Below are positions 38,936 to 45,738 of a stretch of DNA of 64,000 nucleotides, in pieces; positions within the stretch are counted from its first letter, which is position 1, and the number at the start of each line of letters is the position of its first letter. This stretch comes from CALBTQ01 sp036725605 (GTDB lineage Bacteria > Lernaellota > Lernaellaia > Lernaellales > Lernaellaceae): the NCBI GenBank assembly GCA_036725605.1, contig DAIMDW010000006.1, forward strand, positions 1-64,000, given 5' to 3'. Made by a program: the position numbers and the translations under genes. Below the pieces are notes generated by a model that was not told the DNA's origin, did no database searches, and saw only the letters and a program-made list of their open reading frames with translations.

Positions 38936-40120
38936 ATGAAAACCAAGAAAGCTTTAATAATAATGTTATTATTGTTGATTGTTGTTTCCTGTAACAATGC
39001 TAAAAATGATGACGACGACGATGATAACGACGATTCAATTGACGATGATGATTCTTCAAACGGCGGCCCAATACCGACAGATGATGATGCGTTTGATTCC
39101 ATCAACGAAAACTGGGAATGGGAGATTGTCGACGATCGAGCAGATGATTTTGCGCTGGCATTGAACGATGATAACCAGCCGGTAATCATCTACTCGAAAT
39201 GGGAAGACCTTGATTCATATAAAATAATATTTGCCATAAAAGATGATGACGTATGGCAGAAACAATTGATTGCAGACGGATTACACGAGTGGAGATCGCC
39301 CGGATTAGACGTTGACGTTTCTGAATCAGGCGATATCTATCTTGGATATCTAGATATATCAACTGACAATAGCGAGAATGAGTTGCTATTTGGAAGACGA
39401 TTGAATGATGACTGGAATTATGAAGTTGTATCGAGGGATGTAAATAAAGTCTCCAAGCCTACTCTTGTTGGTGATAATTTAGGCTTTTCATATGTTTATA
39501 ATTATGAAGAGGAAAATCTTGTTGTGTGGAAATATTATAACAATACTTGGAACAAGCAGATCGTTGATCCGGATGCCGCAAAATATGTACATGATAGAGA
39601 CATAGTCGTAAAAACTCACAATAACAATATCTACTTATTATACATTAATACGCAAGAGGATTATTATCAAAATATGTTAATTTATTCAACGCTGATAAAT
39701 GACGAGTACATAGAAGTGATATCTTTTAATAATGCATCCAATCCATCGATGGATATAGACTCGTCCGGCTATACGCACTTGTGCTATATCGAAAACCATG
39801 AAAGAATTATCTATTCTACCGATAAATCCGGTGTATTTGTTTCAATTACAATGAATGAAGAATATTTTAATTGGGAACAGGCGCTGGCTGTCGATAATAA
39901 TGATCATGTTCATATTATTCATTCGGGGGATTCGTTATACGAAAATAATGCCGGGACTTTTTACATTAACAACGTTTCCGGCGAATGGAAGTCCGAGGAG
40001 ATCGGCGACGGACCGCATGATGTTATCGCCTTGCAAGTAGACGACAATAATGTCTTGCATGCCTTGTTGAACATTGGCGGTTACCTCTGCCACCTGACGC
40101 GCGAGATCGAGGCGGAGTGA
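38936..40120 (+). CDS. Asp-rich-linker lipoprotein, propeller-like, module copy 2
   Basis: 394 residues from ATG 38936 (GGAG upstream; a longer start at 38897 would bury the signal peptide). Lipobox 'IVVSC' gives Cys19 with Asn at +2, then an Asp-rich linker (about 24-42). The body contains repeated beta strands typical of propellers ('IYLGYLDIS', 'LGFSYVYNYEEENLVVW', 'NIYLLYINT', 'THLCYIENHERIIYSTD', 'HVHIIHSGDS'). It is the paralog of the lipoprotein at 37060 and always follows a peptidase-like gene. Mostly AT-rich, returning to GC-rich over the last about 110 bases, where 21 consecutive bases match the end of the paralog. Confidence 0.75.
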   Translation: MKTKKALIIMLLLLIVVSCNNAKNDDDDDDNDDSIDDDDSSNGGPIPTDDDAFDSINENWEWEIVDDRADDFALALNDDNQPVIIYSKWEDLDSYKIIFAIKDDDVWQKQLIADGLHEWRSPGLDVDVSESGDIYLGYLDISTDNSENELLFGRRLNDDWNYEVVSRDVNKVSKPTLVGDNLGFSYVYNYEEENLVVWKYYNNTWNKQIVDPDAAKYVHDRDIVVKTHNNNIYLLYINTQEDYYQNMLIYSTLINDEYIEVISFNNASNPSMDIDSSGYTHLCYIENHERIIYSTDKSGVFVSITMNEEYFNWEQALAVDNNDHVHIIHSGDSLYENNAGTFYINNVSGEWKSEEIGDGPHDVIALQVDDNNVLHALLNIGGYLCHLTREIEAE

Positions 40121-40235
40121 CTTTCGCCGGGTGCTGAAAAATTCGTTTCGCCACCGCCGAACTCAACTCTTGACACGACGCCCTGACATCTCAATAATGC
40201 TTATTCGCCGCCGTTGGTGACCGTTGGAGTTGAAA

Positions 40236-41333
40236 ATGCGCAAGTTGTTGATTTCGGTGGTAATTTCATTGCTCTGCCTTGCCTGGGCCGGAGCGGCCGC
40301 GGCCGTTTCGATCGACGGGACGATCTACCGTGACGTCAACGAAAACGCGCGGACGCTCAATTATCAACGACACGATTGGCGCGACGAACCGCTCGCCGAC
40401 GTCTACCTGGAATTGCTCGGCCCCGATTATTCGCGCGTTTCCAAAACGAACGAAGACGGCGAATTCGTCTTTTTCGACGTGCCCGATGGCGCGTATCTGG
40501 TCGATGTGCAGCTCGACGGCGACCCCGCGCCGGTGTGCACCAGCCACAACCAGCCGCGCCATCTGCGCGAGGCGATCGACGCTGGGCACATCAAGATGGT
40601 CACCTTCGGCGATTCGAACAGCGTGTATGGTTCGGACAAGCCGTATCCGCAGTGGGTAGCCGAATATCTCAGTAATTTCGCGGAAGTGGAGCTGACGAAC
40701 GTGGCGGTGCTCGGCGCGCAGACCGTTCATTGGGTGCCCGGCGGCGCCTTTTGGGGCAGCCTGGAGCCGCTCTTGGCCGACGCCGATCTGATCACCTTCA
40801 CGCTGATCGGCAACGATTTCTGGGATCATTTCGGCACGCCGCCGTTCACCTGGGAGCAGTTGTGGGAGAAGATCCAGTCTTTCCCGGCCGTGTACGAGCA
40901 GTCGCTGGCCAACATTACTGAAATCGTTGAGGAAATCCGCAATTACAATCCCGATGCCGACATCGTGTACGTCATGTATCCGGTCTTTGCCAACAGCACG
41001 TTGTGGCGCGACCTGATCGGCGAGGAAATGTGGCCGCTGTTCCGCTTGGTTACCGCCGGCATTTTCGGCGACATCCGCCGCCATGAAGCGCTGAACGACA
41101 ATCTGTTAATTGCCGATATGATGGGGTATTTCCCGATCGATCTGCTGCTGGACGAATACCTGTTCGACCAGATTCACCCCAACGATCTGGGCCACCGCAC
41201 CTACGGCGAGCAGGTGTTTGCCGCGCTGGGTGGGGCGATTGTCGAAGACGGCGAGGCGATCGTCGGCGGTCATCGCCTGTGGGGATTCGCTCCCGAAGAG
41301 TCGCCGGCCGACCTTTGCCTGGTCCATTGGTAG
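40236..41333 (+). CDS. Secreted SGNH/GDSL hydrolase with N-terminal SdrD-B-like domain
   Basis: 365 residues. Sec signal peptide (about 1-23, 'AGAAAAV'), a prealbumin/SdrD-B-like domain (about 25-100, 'VSIDGTIYRDVNENARTL', 'TNEDGEFVFFDVPDGAYLVDV'), then an SGNH esterase domain with 'FGDSNS' (Ser127), 'GND' (Asn193) and 'DQIHPNDLGH' (Asp311, His314). All four family blocks are present, so it should be an active esterase or deacetylase of the envelope or secreted substrates. ATG 40236 follows TTGGAG at 40224-40229. Its last 62 bases are part of a 105-bp direct repeat found again at 41612. Confidence 0.85.
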   Translation: MRKLLISVVISLLCLAWAGAAAAVSIDGTIYRDVNENARTLNYQRHDWRDEPLADVYLELLGPDYSRVSKTNEDGEFVFFDVPDGAYLVDVQLDGDPAPVCTSHNQPRHLREAIDAGHIKMVTFGDSNSVYGSDKPYPQWVAEYLSNFAEVELTNVAVLGAQTVHWVPGGAFWGSLEPLLADADLITFTLIGNDFWDHFGTPPFTWEQLWEKIQSFPAVYEQSLANITEIVEEIRNYNPDADIVYVMYPVFANSTLWRDLIGEEMWPLFRLVTAGIFGDIRRHEALNDNLLIADMMGYFPIDLLLDEYLFDQIHPNDLGHRTYGEQVFAALGGAIVEDGEAIVGGHRLWGFAPEESPADLCLVHW

Positions 41334-41376
41334 ACAACCTATTGTAATAATTCATCTTTAATGAAACGACCGGATG
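41272..41376. repeat. 105-bp direct repeat, copy 1
   Basis: Covers the last 62 bases of the SGNH hydrolase gene and 43 bases downstream. Matches 41612-41716 at 103 of 105 positions (differences at 41300 and 41307). Confidence 0.9.
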
Positions 41377-41611
41377 AGCCCCGCAGGGGCGGATGGTTAG
41401 TAGCGAAGGGCGAAGCCCTGGAAATCGCGGCCAGCCCAGAGGCGACAAGCCCCGCAGGGGCGGAGGAATCTTACCTGCACCCCTTTCAGGGGTTTGATTT
41501 TTTCCCCATTTTATACCAGGGCTTCGCCCTTCGCTATTGACCTGCGCCCTACGGGCTTGAATGTCCCTTGCAGCACTCACAACATAAAAACCAGGCCGTG
41601 CGGAAATTTGA
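41377..41611. repeat. Palindrome-rich intergenic repeat between the direct repeats
   Basis: 235 bases holding a perfect 21-bp inverted repeat (41401-41421 with 41516-41536) and two copies of GCCCCGCAGGGGCGG (about 41378 and 41451), itself palindromic. It also holds a CCCCTTTCAGGGG hairpin followed by T-rich sequence near 41480-41505, which could terminate transcription. Non-coding; resembles multi-copy palindromic repeats of bacterial genomes, but copy number cannot be seen from one window. Confidence 0.65.
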
Positions 41612-41716
41612 ATCGCCTGTGGGGATTCGCTCCCGAAGAATCGCCGACCGACCTTTGCCTGGTCCATTGGTAGACAACCTATTGTAATAATTCATCTTTA
41701 ATGAAACGACCGGATG
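41612..41716. repeat. 105-bp direct repeat, copy 2 (gene-end remnant)
   Basis: A non-coding duplicate of the 3' end of the SGNH hydrolase gene plus its downstream flank, 340 bp from copy 1. It still encodes the last 20 residues and the stop in one frame but has no start. Confidence 0.9.
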
Positions 41717-41829
41717 GCAACTCCTATGTTTTAACTGGGATATTTCCGGCATTCTTGCCCCCAAATAAAATTCATGAATACAATTTTTTTGTTGACGGCA
41801 CTCCCATCAGAGTATAAAAAGGCTCTAAT

Positions 41830-41862
41830 AGGAGTGTGATTGGAGTATGATAGGAGTCTCAT
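41830..41862 (+). promoter_or_regulatory. Three 11-bp direct repeats upstream of pstS
   Basis: Three consecutive 11-mers of the form (A/T)GGAGT-N-T-(G/C)-AT at 41830-41840, 41841-41851 and 41852-41862, ending 33 bases before ATG 41896. Period and position resemble Pho-box architecture, but the core is not the enterobacterial CTGTCAT. A TTGACG at 41792 with TATAAA at 41813 lies just upstream (15-bp spacing). Confidence 0.5.
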
Positions 41863-41895
41863 TGTTCCGAATTTGCTTTTCAAGGAGGCGTTCTC

Positions 41896-42897
41896 ATGTC
41901 GATGAATTTGGGCGGGTTGTCAGGCCGTTTCGTTAAAGGTTGCGTTCTGTTGTTGGCGGCGGTGATGCTCGTGACGCTGGTCGTCGCTTGCCAGACGGGG
42001 GCGCAGGGCGGGAAAGGCGAAACCAAAAAAGTTGAAAAAATCACCATTTCCGGCGCGTGGGCGCTTTACCCGATGATGGTGCGCTGGGGTGAGGAATACC
42101 GCAAGCTGCACCCGGAAATTCGCATCGACATTTCCGCGGGCGGCGCGGGCAAGGGCGCGGCCGACGCGCTGGCCGGGCTGGTGGACATCGGCATGGTCTC
42201 GCGCGACATCAAGCCGGCGGAGCTAGAACAGGGCGGCTACTTCGTGCCGGTGACCAAGGACGCGGTGTTCCCGACGATGAACGCGGGCAATCCGGCGCTC
42301 GCGGCGGGTCTGACCCAAAAGGGATTGAAGAAGCAGGCGCTGTTGGATCTGTACATTCAGGGCAAGCAGTTGAGCTGGGGCGAGATTTCCGGCACGGAAG
42401 TCAAGGAGATGGTTCAGCTCTATACGCGGTCCGATTCCTGCGGCGCGGCGGAAACCTGGGCGAAGTTCCTGGACGGCAACGCGCAGGAAGCGCTCAAGGG
42501 CGTGGGCGTGTACGGCGATCCGGGCGTGGCTGAAGCGGTGCGCCGCGACACGTTCGCTCTGGGCTTCAACAATCTCAATTACGCCTTCGACGCTTCGACC
42601 GGCAAACCGGTGGAAGGTCTGGTGGTGATTTCGTTGGACGTCAACGACAACGGCCAGATCGATCCGGAAGAGGACATCACCGACAAGGCCAAGGCCATCG
42701 CGGCGGTGCAGAGCGGCACGTATCCTTCTCCCCCGGCGCGCGATCTGAACCTGCTGACCAAGACCGAATTCAAAGAGCCGACCAAATCGTTCGTGCGGTG
42801 GATTCTCACCGACGGACAGCAGTTCGTCGAGGAAGTGGGTTACATCAAGCTGTCGGATACGCAGTTGGCGGAAGCGCTGGCGAAACTGGGTAATTAG
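41896..42897 (+). CDS. pstS: Phosphate ABC transporter substrate-binding lipoprotein
   Basis: 333 residues with a lipoprotein signal ('LVVAC', Cys32). Binds periplasmic phosphate and delivers it to PstCA. Family features: 'ISGAWALYPMMVRWGEEY', 'ISAGGAGKGAADALAGLVDIGMVSRDI', 'YTRSDSCGAAETWAKFL' and 'VRRDTFALGFNNLNYAF'. A loop 'DVNDNGQIDPEED' (about residues 250-262) looks like an EF-hand calcium-binding loop, unusual for PstS. It is first gene of pstSCAB, preceded by AAGGAGG and by 11-bp direct repeats. A 7-bp hairpin in the pstS-pstC gap (42909-42930) may keep pstS mRNA more abundant than that of the membrane genes. Confidence 0.93.
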   Translation: MSMNLGGLSGRFVKGCVLLLAAVMLVTLVVACQTGAQGGKGETKKVEKITISGAWALYPMMVRWGEEYRKLHPEIRIDISAGGAGKGAADALAGLVDIGMVSRDIKPAELEQGGYFVPVTKDAVFPTMNAGNPALAAGLTQKGLKKQALLDLYIQGKQLSWGEISGTEVKEMVQLYTRSDSCGAAETWAKFLDGNAQEALKGVGVYGDPGVAEAVRRDTFALGFNNLNYAFDASTGKPVEGLVVISLDVNDNGQIDPEEDITDKAKAIAAVQSGTYPSPPARDLNLLTKTEFKEPTKSFVRWILTDGQQFVEEVGYIKLSDTQLAEALAKLGN

Positions 42898-42908
42898 TTG
42901 CGGATCGC

Positions 42909-42930
42909 GGACCGCGTCGCCAGGCGGTCC
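42909..42930 (+). other. Intercistronic hairpin pstS-pstC
   Basis: Perfect 7-bp GC-rich stem (42909-42915 with 42924-42930) and 8-nt loop, 12 bases after the pstS stop, without a U-tract. Likely an mRNA 3'-end stabiliser giving differential expression of the binding protein. Confidence 0.5.
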
Positions 42931-42950
42931 GGACAGGAAAGCGAACGACG

Positions 42951-43835
42951 ATGAAGCGGCGAATCGCCAAAGACACTCTCACCGGCTGGAGCATGAAGGC
43001 GGCGGTGCTGTTCGCCAATCTGCTGGTGTTCCTGGTGGCCCTGGGATTGCTGTACAAGGCGCGCCCCATTTTGGCGAGCAAAAGTCTCGGGCATCTGCTG
43101 ACTTCGTTGAGTTGGCATCCGCTCAAGGGCGAGTTCGGTTTTTATCCGTTTATTGTCGGCACGGTCGAGGCCACGCTTTTGTCGATGGTCCTGGCCGTGC
43201 CGATGTGTTTGTTGGCGGCGATCTACCTCGCCGAGTACGCGCCGCGGCGCTTGCGGGAAAGCGCGCACATCGTCATCGACCTGATGGCGGGCATTCCCTC
43301 GGTCATTTACGGTCTGTTCGGCATCATCGTGGTGGTGCCGATCGTGCGGGAGATCGGCCTGGCGCTGGGCAAGCAGAACACGGGCTACACGCTGCTGTCG
43401 GGCGGCGTGATTCTGGCGATCATGGTTGCGCCGGTGATCATCTCGGTGACGATGGAGGTGCTGCGTTCGGTGCCGGCCGAGGCGCGCGAAACGGCGCTGG
43501 CGTTGGGCATCACGCGGTGGGCGGCGATCAAGCACGTGGTGTTGCGCCACAGCATGCACGGCGTGCTTTCGGCGATCGTCCTGGGATTCGCGCGGGCGTT
43601 CGGCGAGACGATCGCGGTGATGATGGTCATCGGCAACGTGGCGCGCATTCCGCGTTCGCTGTTCGATCCGGCCTATCCGCTGCCGGCGCTGATCGCCAAC
43701 AACTACGGGGAAATGATGTCGGTGCCGCTGTACGATTCGGCGCTGATGCTGGCCGCGTTGATTTTGCTGCTGGTGGTCGGCGGCTTCCATCTGGTCGCGC
43801 ACATCATTTTGTACCGTATCGAGAAAAGGTGGTAA
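42951..43835 (+). CDS. pstC: Phosphate ABC transporter permease PstC
   Basis: 294 residues with six predicted TM helices. Shows the binding-protein-dependent transport signature 'EVLRSVPAEARETALALGITRWAAIKHVVLRHS' region (EAA loop contacting PstB) and 'GFARAFGETIAVMMVIGN', characteristic of PstC. Forms the membrane channel with PstA. Spaced 53 nt from pstS and 3 nt from pstA. Start ATG 42951 follows AGGAAAG. Confidence 0.95.
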   Translation: MKRRIAKDTLTGWSMKAAVLFANLLVFLVALGLLYKARPILASKSLGHLLTSLSWHPLKGEFGFYPFIVGTVEATLLSMVLAVPMCLLAAIYLAEYAPRRLRESAHIVIDLMAGIPSVIYGLFGIIVVVPIVREIGLALGKQNTGYTLLSGGVILAIMVAPVIISVTMEVLRSVPAEARETALALGITRWAAIKHVVLRHSMHGVLSAIVLGFARAFGETIAVMMVIGNVARIPRSLFDPAYPLPALIANNYGEMMSVPLYDSALMLAALILLLVVGGFHLVAHIILYRIEKRW

Positions 43836-43838
43836 GGC

Positions 43839-44687
43839 ATGCGGCGGCAGATCATCGAGGAGAAAATCTTCAAGGCGCTGATGATCGCCTCGCTGGCCAC
43901 CGTGTTTCTGGCGTTGCTGGCGATCATCGCGATCATCGTGGCGCGCGGCGCGAAGGCGATGAGCATCGATATGATCATCAAAACGCCGGAGGGCGGCTAC
44001 TACCTGGGCAAGGGCGGGGGCGTGGCCAACGCGATCGTCGGTTCGCTGATGCTGACCGGCGGAGCGTCGATCATCTCGCTGGCGCTGGCGCTGCCGATCG
44101 CCTTCGCCTTGCAGCGCGAGTACATTCCGCGACGCATCGCCCGCGTCACGCGCCTGGCGCTGGACGTGCTGTGGGGCACGCCCTCGATCGTCTACGGCGC
44201 CTTCGGCTTCGTGATCATGGTGTACCTGGGAATCGGCGCGTCGCTGCTGGGCGGAATCATCGCCCTGTCGCTGCTCATGCTGCCGATCATGACCCGCGCG
44301 ATGGAGGAGATCATCCGCATGGTGCCGATGCAGTTGAAGGAGATTTCCTACTCGCTGGGCACCACGCGTCTGGAGACGACCTTCTCGGTGGTGCTGCGCC
44401 AGGCGCTGCCGGGCGTGTGCACGGCGGCGATGCTCGCGTTCGGACGGGGCATCGGCGACGCCGCGTCGATTCTGTTCACCGCCGGCTACACCGATTACAT
44501 TCCGCATTCGTTGCTCGACCCGGCGGCCTCGCTGCCGCTGGCGGTGTTTTTCCAGATCGCCACGCCGCTGCCGGCCGTGCAGGATCGCGCGTACGCCTCG
44601 GCGCTGATCCTGCTGCTGGTCGTATTGCTGGTCAACCTGGTCGCGCGGCTGCTGAGCGCGCGTTTTTCACGGAACATCATCAAGTAG
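43839..44687 (+). CDS. pstA: Phosphate ABC transporter permease PstA
   Basis: 282 residues with six predicted TM helices. Contains 'SIVYGAFGFVIMVYLGIGASLLGG', 'RAMEEIIRMVPMQLKEISYSLGTTRLET' (EAA loop) and 'GRGIGDAASILFTAGYTDYIP', family-typical for PstA. Partner of PstC in the phosphate channel. ATG 43839 lies 3 nt after the pstC stop, with AGGTGG upstream. Confidence 0.95.
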   Translation: MRRQIIEEKIFKALMIASLATVFLALLAIIAIIVARGAKAMSIDMIIKTPEGGYYLGKGGGVANAIVGSLMLTGGASIISLALALPIAFALQREYIPRRIARVTRLALDVLWGTPSIVYGAFGFVIMVYLGIGASLLGGIIALSLLMLPIMTRAMEEIIRMVPMQLKEISYSLGTTRLETTFSVVLRQALPGVCTAAMLAFGRGIGDAASILFTAGYTDYIPHSLLDPAASLPLAVFFQIATPLPAVQDRAYASALILLLVVLLVNLVARLLSARFSRNIIK

Positions 44688-44696
44688 GGAACGATC

Positions 44697-45545
44697 ATGC
44701 CGCATATCAGCATCCACAATCTGAACGTCTTTTACGGCAAGCAGCCGGCCTTGCGCGATATCACGGTGGATATTCCCGACCGTAAGATCACGGCGATCAT
44801 CGGACCGTCGGGCTGCGGCAAAACGACGCTGCTCAAGAGTCTCAACCGCCTGACCGACCTCTACGACGAAGTCGGCACGAACGGCCATGTGCTCATCGAC
44901 GGCGACGACATCAACGGCCCGAAGGCCAACGTGCTGGAGTTGCGCAAGAAGCTCGGGTACCTTTCCCAACGGCCGTTCCCGCTGCCGATGTCCATCTATG
45001 ACAACATCACCTTCGGCCCGCGCATTCACCGCATGAAGCGCCTCAAGTCGCTGTCGCGCCTGGGCGATTTCATCCGGCTGCACCAGGTGGAAAATTTCGA
45101 TCTGGAACAAGCGCTGGAAGAGGGGAAGCGCAAGAAAAACGGCGCGAGCGATCTGCTCGTCGAATTCTACCTGCGCCTGGCCGGCCTGTGGGACGAGGTG
45201 AAGGATCGTTTGAGCGCGCCGGCCTCGCGGTTGTCGATCGGCCAGCAGCAGCGTCTGGCGCTGGCGCGCACGCTGGCGGTCGAGCCCGAGATCATTCTGG
45301 CCGACGAACCGACCTCGGCGCTCGATCCGCTGTCGGCCACGCTGATCGAGCGGCAGTTCCAGGCGCTCAAGCAGAACTACTCGATCATCATCGTCACGCA
45401 CATTCTGCGGCAGGCGCGGCGCATTGCCGATTACGTGTTGTTCATGTACCTGGGCGAACTGGTCGAATACGGCCCGGCCGAGCAGATCTTCAACGACCCG
45501 CAGGATCCGCGCACCCAAGCCTACCTCTCGGGCGAAATCAGTTAA
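44697..45545 (+). CDS. pstB: Phosphate ABC transporter ATP-binding protein PstB
   Basis: 282 residues, about 25 longer than usual. Walker A 'GPSGCGKTT' (36-44), Q-loop region 'GYLSQRPFPLPMSIYDN', signature 'LSIGQQQRLALARTL' (Ile replaces the second Gly of LSGGQ), Walker B 'IILADEPTSALDP', switch His in 'IIIVTHILRQARR'. The extra residues form a basic insert after 'RIHRMKRLKSL' (about 115-150) in the helical subdomain. It powers phosphate import. No phoU follows; the operon ends here and is followed by the bidirectional terminator at 45686-45720. Confidence 0.94.
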   Translation: MPHISIHNLNVFYGKQPALRDITVDIPDRKITAIIGPSGCGKTTLLKSLNRLTDLYDEVGTNGHVLIDGDDINGPKANVLELRKKLGYLSQRPFPLPMSIYDNITFGPRIHRMKRLKSLSRLGDFIRLHQVENFDLEQALEEGKRKKNGASDLLVEFYLRLAGLWDEVKDRLSAPASRLSIGQQQRLALARTLAVEPEIILADEPTSALDPLSATLIERQFQALKQNYSIIIVTHILRQARRIADYVLFMYLGELVEYGPAEQIFNDPQDPRTQAYLSGEIS

Positions 45546-45738
45546 AAGACGATTCATAAACGAAAAAGACCGTCTTTCCGTGTGCCATAGTTTTCGCCGT
45601 TAGGTGAAAGCTGTGCCTTGTTTGAACCGGCACACCTTTGGCTTCGCCAAAAATGTGGCACACAAGAGAATGACGCACGTAAAAAAACGGGGACGCGAAA
45701 ACTCGCATCCCCGTTGTTTTTGCCGGTTTGTCGATCGG
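45546..45738. terminator. Convergent intergenic region with bidirectional terminator
   Basis: An 8-bp stem AACGGGGA (45686-45693 with 45708-45715) has T-rich sequence after it on the + strand and a seven-A run before it (Us on the minus transcript). It can therefore end both pstB and the TonB receptor transcript. A smaller hairpin (TTTGGC/GCCAAA) lies near 45640-45654. Confidence 0.75.

Noticed and set aside
41549..41764. Small minus-strand ORFs in the intergenic repeat
   Set aside because: They are made of the duplicated segment and palindromic repeat and are not protein-like.
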